NCBI GenBank assembly: GCA_000708835.1
Contig: DF237325.1
Span: forward strand, 26,203 to 90,202
From: Klebsormidium nitens
Taxonomy: Eukaryota > Streptophyta > Klebsormidiophyceae > Klebsormidiales > Klebsormidiaceae
Length of the DNA: 64,000 bases
Direction: 5' to 3'
This document shows, piece after piece, positions 34,624 through 47,389 of the stretch. The stretch's first letter is position 1. Every line of letters begins with the position of its first letter. The position numbers and the translations under genes were made by a program. The notes under the pieces were generated by a model. The model ran no database searches and was not told the origin of the DNA. It was given only the letters and a program-made list of their open reading frames with translations.

Positions 34624-37161
34624 AAAGGCTGTGAACGATCGCTTACTATCAGTCAAAGCTTTGGCTGGCCACGGTTTGTGGCACTAGGTCCAGCATCTTA
34701 TGATAAAAGATCCACTGAGTTCCTTCCATTTCGGAGCTGGCCTTAGTATACTTCTAAAGCACTTCCGAGATTTGAAGGCTGATTGCAGTCACTCGCGGCA
34801 GGCGCTTCTTTATCTGGAATGAAGCTATTCTAGTCTTAGAGCCTGTGAGGTCATTCTCCATTTATGAAGCGTTTCAGTAGGACCTTCACGTCTGAGAACC
34901 GAACCTGATTGACGAAGAGCTGCGGGTCTGACTATCCATGTCCTGGAGACAGTAGGATGATAGCTAGCAAGTTTTCGAGCCGCATGCAAGCAATCTGTCT
35001 CTCGGTTCGATAATGAACCGTCCGCTGCGCCCAGCTGCGCCTGAGCAGGAACAAAGAGTGTCTCTTGCACTTACGTCAGCTCTTCATTCCTGATCGTGGC
35101 AGGTACGGATTGCAGAAGCTATCTGGGGACTGAGCCCAAGATCTCCTCAGCGCAGCATGGCTAGCACTTGTACATATAGTAATTTTGAGTGGTCACAGAG
35201 CTACAAGTTCGCCTTTCTTTGGGTCTGCTTTTGCAGATTGAACACGTGAATACTGTAAGTTGGGCGAAGACTTCACAGATAGATACCCAGTCAGGAACGC
35301 GAATTTGTCAACGGTCCCCTCTTGTAGGACATGTGAAGAAGGGAATATAAGGAGACAAAAGGTTTCATATTAAGGCATGTCGTCTCTGCTACTAGCATCC
35401 AGCATAAGGCTAAAAAGCTGACGTTACGATTCGAAGACGTTCCAAACCTCTCAGAGAGAACGCGAAACAAGTTGACCTTCGACCTATGCATCAAAAACAC
35501 AATTCCCTGCTGTGGCACTGAGCTGCCTATGGATCTAGCTGGAAGGCACACCTTCTCAAATTGCCAGGCGCAGCATTTGTACAAGCCGCGAATTCCAAAA
35601 TTGACGGTTTCGTATCCCAAGAAGATACGGGCCCCCTCAGGCCACCAACCTAAACCGGTCCAATCATATTCGTTGATCTCCGGCCTATGAGATTGTCTTG
35701 TTGGGGTATACCCGCTCGGTCCCTCAGTGACAAAAGCAATGCAGCGCGCGTGCCAAGTTGGGCGACTATATACATGTTGTGCATGCGTCCACCCACTGGG
35801 CCATGTGGGCCATAAGCGAAGCTCTCCGACTTGTTTGAGCTTATATGTACGTCCATACGCTCAGTGCCTAGAGGTGCATGCCACCGGCCCGCCAACTTAT
35901 AAGCTGCACTACTTATGCTTTAATGGTGCCATAAGGAACGCACGGGGAAGATGCGCTTTGTGCCGTGGAAAATACGTGTGCGATTTGTGACCCTGAAGCT
36001 TGCCTATATCATGCACGATACCCATTGTAAGGCCGCCATGGTTTCACAGGAACCTTCCTCCAATAAGTGGATCATGGGTATAAAGTAACGGACCTTTGAT
36101 ACATGCCAAACCGAGTGCTGCGCAAAAGGAGATTCACTGCATATGACCATTCCGACAATCAAGAGTTGCTCTTTTCCGGATAAACAGCTCTTCACACGAA
36201 CCCCAATGCCATGGTGAATTATCATCATGTACGTACGGCTGCAGCATTTGGGTACCGTTATGTGACTTGTTTACCGAGCCATACGTGGTTGCGACCACAT
36301 CTGCACATCTGACCGCAGCTCAACGATAAGTTGTTGCAACAGCTAGACAGTTGCTTGCGGGACTGTTCAGACATTCGAACTTAGCTTGTCAAAGTATGGT
36401 GTTACGATCAGCAAGTTCGTCGAAAGCTGTCAAAATTTTGCAGAACCATTGCCGGCCACACAGCAATAGTGGGCTACTTCAAGTTGACGTGTCTACTTTA
36501 CCTGGCCTTCATTTCCGCGTCACTTTGTACACATGACTGCTCAAAGCATAAGCAGCGACTCTGTAGCACCGCCAGTGACGCCTTTAGCTCAAGACCCGTG
36601 CGACAGTAGTTTCTTGGCATGCTTTTTGAGTTGCTCTTCTCGCCGCCCGTACAATTGCAACAGCCTGAAGAAAACCCTCTCAATAAGTCATTCAGAGAAT
36701 TGGTTACAAAAGTGTCCCATGATCAGGCCGCCTCCTGCTCGACGTCACTGCTCGCTTGAGCAGCGAAGTACGCGATGCCCCGTCAAGCCTTCTCCGGTAA
36801 AGTTTTGGAACCCGTCCCTCTCAAAGGAGAGGGAAAGAACCTTGCAACCGCTTAAAGTCCCAGAGCATCATGAGTGATTGAAACCTCAATCACAGAAGCA
36901 CACATTTACGCGACTGACATCAGCAAGCAAACGACGCTGGCCCTTGATCAGGGGTTACGGAATCGACACTCCGTTCTGAAAAATCTCAGCTTTACTTCAT
37001 TTATGCCTTAAGGTTTCGTGAACAAGCAGGGTGAAAAAGACCGTTGGTAGTGACTTCCCCTGCCCCCCGTTTGTGATTGACCGGCAACTTAGATTGACAA
37101 AATGCAAACTTCGTCCCCCAACATTCATACTACTTATACTTCAGCGAGCAAAACCAAGCAC
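34624..37161. other. Intergenic region between convergent BTB and HAT1 genes
   Basis: No gene assigned. Frames are short and lack motifs. The region should hold the 3' untranslated ends of both flanking genes. Confidence 0.5.
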
Positions 37162-40100
37162 TCACTGCTCCTGTTTCTCCCGCGCCGCCTCCTCCGGCGT
37201 CTGCTTCTGCACGGCCACCCCCCCGTCAGACTCCTCCGCTTCGGACCCCTCCCCTCCGTCGTCCGATTCCTCCTCTTTCCGCACCGCCTTCTGTAGCGCC
37301 TTCAGCAACCCCCCCTTCGCGTGCCCGTTCGCACCCCCCCCTCCGTAGCCTCTGCTCCGTCCCCCCCCTCCCGCGGCCGTTTCCGCCCGACGCGCGCCAT
37401 GATCCAACTGCTGTTGCCCAGCTCGTGCAGGGTTTTGGGGGTTTTGGAGTCGGTGGTTTNNNNNNNNNNNNNNNNNNNNNNNNNNNNNNNNNNNNNNNNN
37501 NNNNNNNNNNNNNNNNNNNNNNNNNNNNNNNNNNNNNNNNNNNNNNNNNNNNNNNNNNNNNNNNNNNNNNNNNNNNNNNNNNNNNNNNNNNNNNNNNNNN
37601 NNNNNNNNNNNNNNNNNNNNNNNNNNNNNNNNNNNNNNNNNNNNNNNNNNNNNNCGTCCTCCACGGACTGCTGTTGCCCAGTCTCGTGGCTAGGGATTTT
37701 GGGGGTTTTGGAGTCGGTGGTTTGTCGGCGTTCTTGCCGAAGGTTTCGGTTTCTAACCGTTGGATGACCAGGCGCAGGAACGCGTCCCGCGTGACCGGGG
37801 GGGACTTATCTAGGTGCAGCGAGAGGAGCACCTCCCAGCACTTCTTGATGTTCTTCTGCAGCGGGGGGCCACGCGGACCGCCGTCAGACTTGTGAGCAAA
37901 GGCTCGAAAACAAACGCGCTCTTCTTGGCAGCGACAGTTGGCCGTTTGCGCACACAGGGCCTCGACAGAAAGTAGAAAGCGGTTCTTGTTGGTATTGTGC
38001 TTGCTATGAAAACTCGCGCTTGACACAAGTATTGATTTGCCAAACAAACAGACTGGACTTGTCAGCATGTAAGCGCCAAGAGGGCTTGTGTCCTGGGGAG
38101 TTGCCCAGGGGTGACTTATCCTCAAACGGAGAGACACGGGGCAAATACTGAACGGATGTTGACCCCGATGGTCCAGCGGATGTGACGTAAAGCACTTACT
38201 TTCTGAATGTCTCATTCGGGCCATGTTTCGGATGGAGGAGTTCACACTCAAGCCTCACCTTATTGATTTTGAGGCTTTTCCTAAGATCTTCGAGCAGGCT
38301 TGGGCTGATGGCTAGCGGGTTCTTTTGCTTAGGCGCCTCCCCTTCAGTTGCTCCACTGGACTCCTCTGCAGCGACACTGACAATTCGTTCACACGCATGC
38401 TCGTTGCGGTGAACCGACAAGTCCTCACGTTGGGCTCCAACATGACGAAAAAGAGCTGATGAAAATCTCCAGATTTTTCTATCAGCCTGTGATAGACGCC
38501 CTCGAAGATTCAAGACATCCTAATCGAGGCAGGCATCAGCAAAAGCCCCAGTCGATTCGACAAAAGAATATGTTCTGCAAAAACCAATCGTGTAGAACAA
38601 GATGTCAAAGCACTGAGTAAGAGCGAGACCGAGTGTTCAAACAGGACTGAAGTCTTGCTCACCTTTCTGCGATGCCGCCGCTGCCAGCGCTCGTTCTACG
38701 GCTTCTTTCACCTCGGGCCGCTCCTGCAGTCGCTTCACGTCGACTTCGTCCCGGAGTTGGTTCATGTCGTCCGTCGGATCCTCCGTGGTGACGTCATAGC
38801 AGCCTCGCTCCTGAGCCAGATGGTACACCTGGCACATAAAGAAGGCATGTTATTAAGAACGATTTCCAAGCTAGATGCGACTCTGGGCGAATATTTTCCA
38901 TGAAACCAAGTCCTGAGTCGAATCCGAAGAAGCATTCAGAACGGTGCGGATTGGGGATTCCCGTCCGTTTGCAGGGATGTAGACCTGGCAATTACAATGT
39001 CTCCCGTGACCGAAGCCTTTACTACGCAGCTCGACAATACCCATGAAGGATCTGGTACGCTCTTCGAAAAGGTTCTGTAACTGTCAAACAACAGTTGGTT
39101 GACAACTGCCAATGGGCGGATGTAAGTTGTTGCCAGGCACCAAAGGCTTCAGCGCAATAGATACAGAACCAAACAAGACGGTCTGAAGAAAGATAGACTT
39201 GCGCTGCAGATTTACGACGCGTCTTCCGTTTCACTCTGCCGTTTCACTTTTGCCGTTGGCCAATCTTCAGAGTCGACAAGTACGAAATGACATCTCACCG
39301 AAAGGCAGGTTCACCCTGGTTTAGGCGTACACTAGATATCACAAATGAGGCCGATCCTTCTTTGTCAGACCATGACCACAACCTCTATCCCATGTAAAAG
39401 CGGCCCAATCAGACTCTTATAGACCTTATATCTCTAGAGTCAAGCACGTTCAAGGCCGGTTGTGAGAACGAAACGGAGACCGATTGTCCACCCTTGGCAG
39501 AGAGATGCACCAAACCACACGCATTTCAAAACGTTCGAAGGAGGCCAAGCAAAGCCACTCACACTTTCTATCAGCCTGGACCCATGTCCTCTCTTCTGGA
39601 AGGATGGCAGGACGACTAGCTGACTCAGCCGCAGCCTAGTGCTTTCAGGGTACGAGTAGAAGCTGCGCACGGTGCAGAAGCCTGCCACCTTTGCGCTGCC
39701 CGACCGGCCATCCCAATCCGACGGCCGCTCCAAAGCCACGAGAAGGTCCCAATCCCGTTCCTCCGTGTCGATATAGTTGCCACCTGTGACAAGTGGAGAA
39801 GCAGGGGTTTTGTGATTGCTTGATGGACGTCGACTTTTCTTGCGTCCCCACCTGGCGTGACGTTTTCTTGCTTCAATCGACCTGGAATGTGATTCTGAGA
39901 TGCCCTATGATTCAGACTTTAAGCTTTGCCGAGCTTCTTCCAAGTACGGTCTCGTCGTCTCTTTTTCAAAAGCGTTCTCATCAGCAAACTCCGTCAGATC
40001 GCGTTTTCTTGCCGGAGCTCGCTTCAGACTTCGATGTAATCTCAGCAAAGGTTTAGGGGCCAACTTTTGTACAGGGGCAAAAGGATCACACATGACGCAC

Positions 40101-42052
40101 TCACCGTCTATGAAGAATATGAGGAACACCTGCAAGCGATTGTGCCACTGGCGGACCGCCTCCTTGTCCAACGGAAGTTGCACAACTTCGTACAGTTCAG
40201 AGGGGTGAGAAGAACTAGTGCTGGGAGCAGAAGTTGACGCAGGCAGGGTCTGTGGCTCGAAGTCAAGGAAATTGATTGCGTTGTAGACGGGAAGGGAGCG
40301 GACGAACGCCTCGCGGTCTTCAGTGATGTCGTTCTCAAAGTAGACCTGCAATGCCAAGGCGAAGTATGACCGAAGCTTTGGACACACCAATTCCTGGCTA
40401 CTCAACCTAACGAAAGCCTAACCCAAGCTTGCTTGACTAGAATTCTGGAATAGATTGGCGAGTCTTGTTCCCGTGGGTCTACAGCCTGACTTTCGAGCAA
40501 GTGTGTCAAAAGGTGGGCTGCTATCGTGTGCAGTTAGAGCAATGACCATGCAAGTTCGCCAGGATAACTCCAAGGGGGTAGTCTTCAAAGTTGCAATATT
40601 GTCATGAGTAAAACTTCAATCGCCCTACAGTGAAGAGCCACAGATACGGCAGAGGTCGTTCAAGTGTTTACCTTAAGCTTCTCTAAAATATTGTCCGGCT
40701 GCTGCTTTCTGCTGAGCTTCTCCAGCTTCTCCTCGTACTTGATGTCGAGATAGGCGTAGAAAGTGGTTGCGTGCAGAAAGATGTCCACCTGCGAGCACAG
40801 CACTTGACCGTTTCTCATGAGAAGCTGAAGCAATCTGAGAAAATGCAACCAGAAGTCGCACATTCTCAAAGAGACGCGCACTCTTCATGGACGTGTCAAG
40901 ACATGCTCTTTCGGTTTACGTCAGATACGTTCTGCAGGCAAGTGATAAGGCTTGCTTCGACAGGGGCAGCTGGCGGGGGGCCTCGTTGGGTGCAGTAAAA
41001 AGCGGCGCTCGCAAGCTGCAGCGCTGACATTAGTCCGGCTGCCCGTAGCGGGCAGATGGGAATCCATCAAGGCTTACTTTCAGGTTCTTATAACCTTTAA
41101 TGATTTCGTCGTCTCCAAAGAGCTGGTGCGTCATCAGCGGATGGAAGCTCGCTCGAGGAGGGACTGAGGCTGGCATGGTGTCCGAAGAAAGATCAAGCTG
41201 CTCAGCAGCGTATACTGCAAAACAGGCAACTCGTCCATATAAGACAGGAAACGTTTGCCCTATCTGTGATCATCTTTGCCCAAGAAAGACTTGGACACAG
41301 CAAGGATATAACACAAATGATTGCACGAGACATCAGAATGCTGGATTCCACAACTAGCATTGCGTCTTTCAGGCATAGGAGAACAAACTGATAAAAATAG
41401 AAGTCCAAGCATCGTGATGCCCTCCGGGCTTCTTCTGTCTTACCCAAGTGGAACGTGATGGCTTCATTTGCGTTGCACTTGAATTCATTCAGTGCGGAGG
41501 GTGGCCGACCTTTCGGTGGCAGCATTGCTCCAAAACGCCCTGAAATAATCGCCAATGAATCACGTGCATGGTTGATTGCTTCAGAAGAGTGGTTAATTTT
41601 AGACTGAATCAGCTCTGTCCACAACAAACGAGCATTTTGTGGTCTGACAAAATCCAGATGGAATTCCGTAGAGATGTGTAAGGATGTCGGCTTTTTTGAA
41701 AAGTATATATATCACCACCTTTCACTGGTTTTCAAGAAGTGGCTTAATAAACCGCTTCACCTCAATGCACAGCAGTCTTCTAGTGGTTTACCACCACAAG
41801 TATTGAGAAACAGAGGTGTTCTTTTAGGAGGAGTTGACAACATGATGGACACAAAAACTTTTGAATTTGGAAGTGCCATGCTTGCTAAACGCAATTTGAT
41901 CAAATACATATTGATCAGACTTTGATTTAATCTTCAGCAAGACATTCGAGGCACTTGATTATAACACCTGACACCAATGAGAGAATAATCAAGACTTGAC
42001 TAATCTTACCCTCCAAGAGCTTTGCACGCTTAGCGTCAGGTTCCTCCGCCAT
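37162..42052 (-). CDS. HAT1: Histone acetyltransferase type B catalytic subunit (HAT1), interrupted by an assembly gap
   Basis: Acetylates newly made histone H4 (Lys5 and Lys12 in the known family) using acetyl-CoA. Exons on the - strand: 42052-42010, 41539-41444, 41214-41078, 40788-40672, 40345-40105, 39783-39563, 38828-38663, 38365-38259, and 37855-37162 (last, containing the gap). All internal phases agree. Signature segments: MAEEPDAKRAKLLEG start, EFKCNANEAITFHLV, FHPLMTHQLFGDDEIIKGYKNLK, VDIFLHATTFYAYLDIKYEEK, RQWHNRLQVFLIFFIDGGNYID, the GNAT acetyl-CoA motif LSQLVVLPSFQKRGHGSRLIES, YDVTTEDPTDDMNQLRD, and KNIKKCWEVLLSLHLDK. The C-terminus is inferred as the acidic frame ending EEAAREKQEQ and TAG at 37162. 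The frame across the gap is not resolved. Identification is very sure; the last exon is not. Confidence 0.92.
37408..37722. repeat. Direct repeat flanking a 195-base assembly gap
   Basis: The run of N is 37460-37654. The flank 37408-37459 and the flank 37669-37722 share ACTGCTGTTGCCCAG, GGTTTTGGGGGTTTTGGAG and TCGGTGGTTT. The unit encodes a KPPTPKPPK-like stretch of the last HAT1 exon. A longer tandem array collapsed or unread in assembly is likely. Confidence 0.85.
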
Positions 42053-43940
42053 TCTGGGGATTCCGGATGAGCAAGCTTGCCGCCTCAACAGACAACGTCG
42101 GCACTAAGTACTGTCTTTTAGAAGATCTCTGCCCTTGTCAACCCTCAACACTTTGAGAGGTATGCGCAGCCAAATGGCAATCTGGCGTGCTGCGTGTCTC
42201 TTCTTTATTGACCGCACGATGACGATCACGTGCGCCACGACAGTCTTACAGAAACCTGCAAATCCTCTCAAGCGAGCAGGTGACGGACCCAGGTGTGATA
42301 TGATATCAACAATACTTTCAGAAGCTTCGTGGACGAGCCCAAATCTCAAAGTGATAGTGGCACTCAGAAGGGCTTTAGAATTTGAGCATTTTAAGGTACC
42401 TGACCAGAGATTGTCAAAAAGCATGATGCACAGAAGGACCCACAAAAGTGGCGGGAAACTTGTGGCAGTGCAGAGCAATGATCGGACGCGTTTGATGACT
42501 CCTCGGTCCGGTCCCCCTTCAAGTTGAACTTCCAAGCAATCACAACTTGAAGTTCACCTCAAACTTCCAACTTTGGACGGGCCAGATTGCCTCACGTTGC
42601 GAGCCTGTAGTTCTTTCATATTGTCCGCATCCCTTGAACGTCCGATCGGATTTGAGTCCGATTGGGATTGGGACTCGGATGGGACGGTCCACGACTCGAC
42701 AGGGCTAAGGTTTGGGGGTTCCGATTGACAACGCGCGGCCGCCGCGGACTCACGACGGTGGGCCGTGGCCCACGCATATCTCGTGCATATGCTCCCTATA
42801 GCTCTGGTTGTGGCAGTCACTGACAGGATCATGATTCATAGCTATGGCACAGATTCAGGGTTACGTTACCCGCAGACCTTTTCAAAAGTTGATGTTTTTC
42901 GAATGCCCGGACGGAATGACACGCCAGATTGGCGGAGTGAGGCTAGTTGTCTCACAGTGGGACGATTTCCCCTGCGAGGTGAGAACACCGGACGTTGTAA
43001 AAGGTTTGAGTCCGTTCTCAGGCGACTACGGCCGCCCAGAAATGCAGTTGAAAGATTTCTGACCGCAATCACAGCTGAAGCTTTTGTCTCCCTTGATGCC
43101 TTGTCACTGCCCACTACTACACTACGTCGCCCCTATCATCTGGGGTCCTTTTGCCTACCAAGCCCTCTTTGATTCAGTGCCACGACCTCTCCCAGAAGCC
43201 CTCTTTCTTTGAGACGTTTTCATACTCCCCAGTAAGATTGACAACATCACATAAATTACATGTTTCCGAAAGGCACTCTGGCATTGAATTAGTCATAAAC
43301 GGCTTGGCCTGGCATCAATCACCAGGCAACTAAAGCGCGCGCAATTCTTAGTGAACTACCTAGGGCTACTCATGCATGGTAGACCGAGCTTGTAGCACGT
43401 ATCACCGGGTTCAACCAACAATCAACAGGCGCAACGGTGATTCGAGCACCGAACTTGGCTGCAGTGCACAACACTACCTATGTCGAGATGCCAACCACAT
43501 GTCCAATAATGCAACGTATATAGATTCATAGCAACAGGGTCTGGCGGCGGCCTCAGCAATGTTCTCTTTGAACTCTCTCGTCGGGTGTTCAAAGCGGCAA
43601 GCACTGTTCGTCTGGTGATGCTGGATGTCGAGCACCTAAGACATGGGGCTCGCACTCAGGCCTCGCCCTAGCTAGTCCTGACGGCCTTGCTTGAATGCAT
43701 GATGAACCATATCATGGGCATGAGAATAAGGCAAATGACTTGCCAAGGTACTACTTATCAGCTGAGGGACACCTTTGCATTCGATCCTTTGTCTGTGGCT
43801 CTGTATGGCATCAACCGTAGGACTGATCTAACCCTCTACCTTTCATTGACGCGCTTTTCAGCTCCGATACGGGGCACAGGTGAGTCGTTTTCCGAACCTT
43901 AATTGCAATTGAAAGCTGTCTGCAATCAGGCACGCATATC
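42053..43940. other. Intergenic region between HAT1 and the SET-domain gene
   Basis: It contains the HAT1 promoter side and a possible + strand exon at 42844-42977. Overlapping frames of 143 (-) and 130 (+) codons at 42104-42535 have no recognised motif and are not called. Confidence 0.45.
42844..42977 (+). CDS. Possible first exon or fragment with an OB-fold-like start
   Basis: From the ATG the frame reads MAQIQGYVTRRPFQKLMFFE ... RLVVSQWDDFPCE and then meets a good donor (GAG then GTGAGA at 42978). The GYVTRR...K..FFE pattern recalls the first strands of nucleic-acid-binding OB folds. No second exon could be found downstream, so this may be a fragment or chance. Without splicing the frame ends at 43062. 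Confidence 0.25.
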
Positions 43941-46900
43941 TCAGCCAAAGCCCTTTCCCTTTTTCTTTGCCAATCCGCTCGCAGTTTTCGCCCTTCCACT
44001 CTCTGCAAGGATGTCTTGTAACCGACGGCCTAGCTCACCAATGGCAGCGGTAAGCAATCTTTTCTTCCCTAGCCTAAACCTTATCGCCGTCTCGGTCGCT
44101 TCCGACAGGCCCCCAGCCTCTAGAAGCTCTTCGTCCTGCTTTGCCGTACTTGGGAACCTACTCAACGCAACTGCACACGCCCCTATCACCGTATGCAAAA
44201 CTTGCTTTTCATTCGACGCCCCAAGGGCGCCCTCCGGCCCCGGGTTTTGAAGTTGCACCAGGTTCTTCCCCTTCAGATCTGCAGGGGTGCGCGCATACAG
44301 GGTACGCAGAGCGGCCATGAAGCGCCCCTCGACGAACTCAGGACCGCCGATGCCCACCTATGAGACAGAAGGTGAGGTTGACGCGCTAAAGATTGAAAGA
44401 TCTTGCTCAAGAGCAAACTGCCAAGAAGCTGCCGACGTCCTAGAAGCGGCCGTCTTGGGATTCGGAGACTCTGTTTGAAGAACATCCTCAATCCGCTTCT
44501 CAGGAAGTAGGAAGACTTGCAGCAAGCGAAGGGACTCGGGCAGGTAACGAACCTCGATACAAGGACGCTTCCCGGTCACAACGCTTCAGATAGGTTCAGT
44601 CTCCCCAGTACACATAGGAACGTTCTGCATCAAAGAAAGCGATCCGCAAAACAGAGCTTGGCAAAAGGAGAGGCCACATGTGACAAATGCAAAAGCTCCG
44701 GATCGGATACACGAGTGCTTCGGCCCCCACCTGGAGCTGCGCCTGCGGCCCCGCCAGCCGCAGCTGCGTGAGCACCGTTTGCTGCCAGGGGGCCACGTTT
44801 CCCCGCTTCTGGTCCCCCCCGCCAAACTGCTCCCCGTCCACCCCCCCGACGACCCGGGCAGCTTCCAGCAGATTCAGGTCGAAGCGCAAGTCGACTCGGT
44901 CGTGCGGATTGTTCTCTATGATGAACCCGTAGTCGAGAAGCAAGAAGTCGTTCCGAAGGGGGCCGTAGTCAAGGAGAAGGGGGGAGCCGGGCTCGAGGTC
45001 CGTGAGGGCGACCACCTGGGGGCAAGAAGGAAGAACGTGTCGCCCCACGGTGTTTGGACCACACACCAAGGATTGCAGACCCTAGCAGCCGGCTGATAAT
45101 GAGATGCGGTGCTAAATGAATGCAAAAAGAGGGGAAACGGCAGAAAGTAGGCGGTTTGTATTAAGAAAATGTCACTTCTGGCAAGTCCCTGAAGATGTTT
45201 TTTGAAGGCGAGGACATATTTTACTTTCAGTCTGCTTAAATCGAAGTGCATGGATTTGTTGAGTGACCCTGCGAACTATCACGAAGTAAGTTTGCGAAAG
45301 GGATAGCGTTTGGCTTTTGCATTACGAGCACTTTTGCAAGGATATAATATCGGAGCGATAAAGTCCTGGCAAAACCAACCGCAGACGACTTTTAGAGCCT
45401 CGTCAGTCTCATCGAGTCCACTAACTGCTCTCAGCATTACTTTGTCGAACCAGTCGGTAAGCTGAAAAGATGCCATAAGCAATATAAGAAAGGCTGAGAA
45501 TACGCAAGCAGAATCGTTGTTCTGACCTCGAGCATGCCTGGCGGTGGTGCAACTCCGTCCTTCGGGGCCGCTACTTGGAGGCGGCACGTAGGCTCAAAGC
45601 TGTGGTTCGACATGTCCACCTGAAGAGGGACCACATAGAGCGTTAACATGCAGTCGTGATGGATGACACGGTCGCTGAAAATGGCGTCTCAGAACCCTGA
45701 CTTCTCGGGTCCTCGGGATGGTTACTTTCTCGGTTATTGCGGGTTTCTTTACTGGCGGCCGCGTTGAAGTACAGTGCCTGTAAAGCATAAGTCAATCCGA
45801 ACTTTAAGTGAAACCGGTACCCTTCCAGATACCGCATCAACTATCACACTGTGTAAACAACCTCAACATCGATACTTTCCTGAGAAAGGAAGAAAAATGA
45901 GTCTCAAGAATCCAGCTTCCACGGTTACCTCAAAAAGTAATCTGAGTTCCCCTACTGACGCACCAGAGGCAGAAGCGCAGCCGGCTTCGTTGGACCGTGG
46001 ACCCTGAACGCTCTGCTGGAGACAGCTGCCATTGCCCAACCCAAAGCGTTTGCATCCACTGGTTGCCCTCTGAACGGGTGGGGCAGGGTGCCATCCGCAA
46101 AGAGGGGCAGGCTCAGAAGCTCGGGAAGGTCGCGTCCGGCAAAGTTGAGCAAGAAGCGGCAGCGCATCTTGACCTGTTCGATGACGGGGGGGTACTGCAG
46201 GGCCTGGATGTCATTCCCCGCTGCAGAGAAGAGGTGCACAAAAGTCAGTTCGTTATTTGAGGTTTTTACAGCTTCTGGCTAATCGAAGAAAAGTCTCTTT
46301 GAAGTACTGTAGCTGCCGTCCTGGAAAGCCCTGTCAAATCACGTCCTCCTTTCAACAAAAAAAATGAACGAGCTGGTGGAAGAGAGACACCGATGAAAGA
46401 TCACAGCCATAAGCGATGGACCAGAAGGGGGGCAAGGAAGTTACATGCCTGCTCTCTGGTGGTGTCGGCAATGAACAGCAGTTTTAGAGAGAAAGCAGAG
46501 GTGACCTTCCAGAAACCAACAGGCTGTCCCAAATCACATAACGCTCTGGTCTGCAACAAAGAAGCCCCAACTCAGAACATGCAGAATTCAGTCATAAAGG
46601 TGGTGTACAAAAAGCGGTCCACTCACCCCAGAACATGGGGACGGAGAACTTCTGAGGCAGGTTCAGAATGTAGGGCCAGAACTCGCCCTTCACTTTTGCC
46701 CTCTCCGCCAGCAGTTTCAAACCGAGCTTGACGCCCCAAAGCTGGTCTGGGACCCGCTCAATCATCGGCAACAAAGCGGAATCTTCACCCCTGCTGCTCT
46801 CATCGTAGGTTAACTGCAGATGCTTAGGCAGACCGATCAAACGCTCCCCTTTTTGGACAGAGCGAGTGGCAACTAGACCTAAGCCCCCCGTGCTGTCGTT

Positions 46901-47389
46901 GCCGACGTCAATGTGTCCCAAGAACGCTCCATTGGATGAAAGCCAGTGTTTTAGCTTGTAAAGGTCCTCTGCGAGCGAAGATGGGTCTGGCTGGGCATCA
47001 TTGTTTGTGGTACCGTCCGAAGGACCTCCGCTTGGAGGGTCCACATTGTCTGAAGTCGCTGCCGCTGAAAATCTGCGGGACCTTGTGGAAGGATTGGAAG
47101 CGTCTGCGATGGCTAGGTGGTGCTGCCAACTGCCGCTCCTTCTGCTGTATCTAGTTACTGAGATACTGTGGCGGCCACCTATTTGAAGATTTCCATGGCG
47201 GCTTACACTGCTGTTTGATGACGATTCTCTTGATTTAGTGCTGCAGGAATGACTGATGAATCGGTTTGCAGGCAAAAGTCTGGGCAGCCGTTCCACGGCA
47301 TTTGTAATCCCACTAGTCAGAGGTCTGCATTGTGAGGCTGCTCTCAATGCGCAGTCCATCGCTCTGGCTAACGTCGTACTCAAAGTCAT
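43941..47389 (-). CDS. Plastid-type SET-domain protein of the Rubisco LSMT-like family
   Basis: Predicted protein-lysine N-methyltransferase using S-adenosylmethionine. Exons on the - strand: 47389-46627, 46220-45964, 45619-45527, 45015-44731, 44357-43941, all phase-consistent, 604 residues. Residues 1 to about 110 are Ser/Arg-rich with few acids, like a transit peptide (plastid or mitochondrion). SET elements in order: GGLGLVATRSVQKGERLIGLP, DQLWGVKLGLKLLAE with FWPYILNLP, the NHS motif DMSNHSFEPTC (342-352), and LLLDYGPLRNDFLLLDYGF with the catalytic-type Tyr388. The Rubisco-substrate-binding-like helical C-domain follows (LRLAGPQAQLQVGIGGPEFV, ALSRFPSTAKQDEELLE). The DYGPLRNDFLLLDYGF form is, as I recall, typical of plant plastid SET proteins other than LSMT itself, so the substrate is unknown. 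A second in-frame ATG lies at 47359. HAT1 follows in tandem on the same strand. Confidence 0.88.

Noticed and set aside
42104-42535. Overlapping frames of 143 (-) and 130 (+) codons
   Set aside because: No recognised motif on either strand and no splice support; likely chance or relic.
44358-44579. - strand frame with LPESLRLLQVFLLPEKRI as a further SET-gene exon
   Set aside because: It has no phase-compatible donor, and a direct join of 44731 to 44357 gives a natural AQLQVGIGGPEF sequence.
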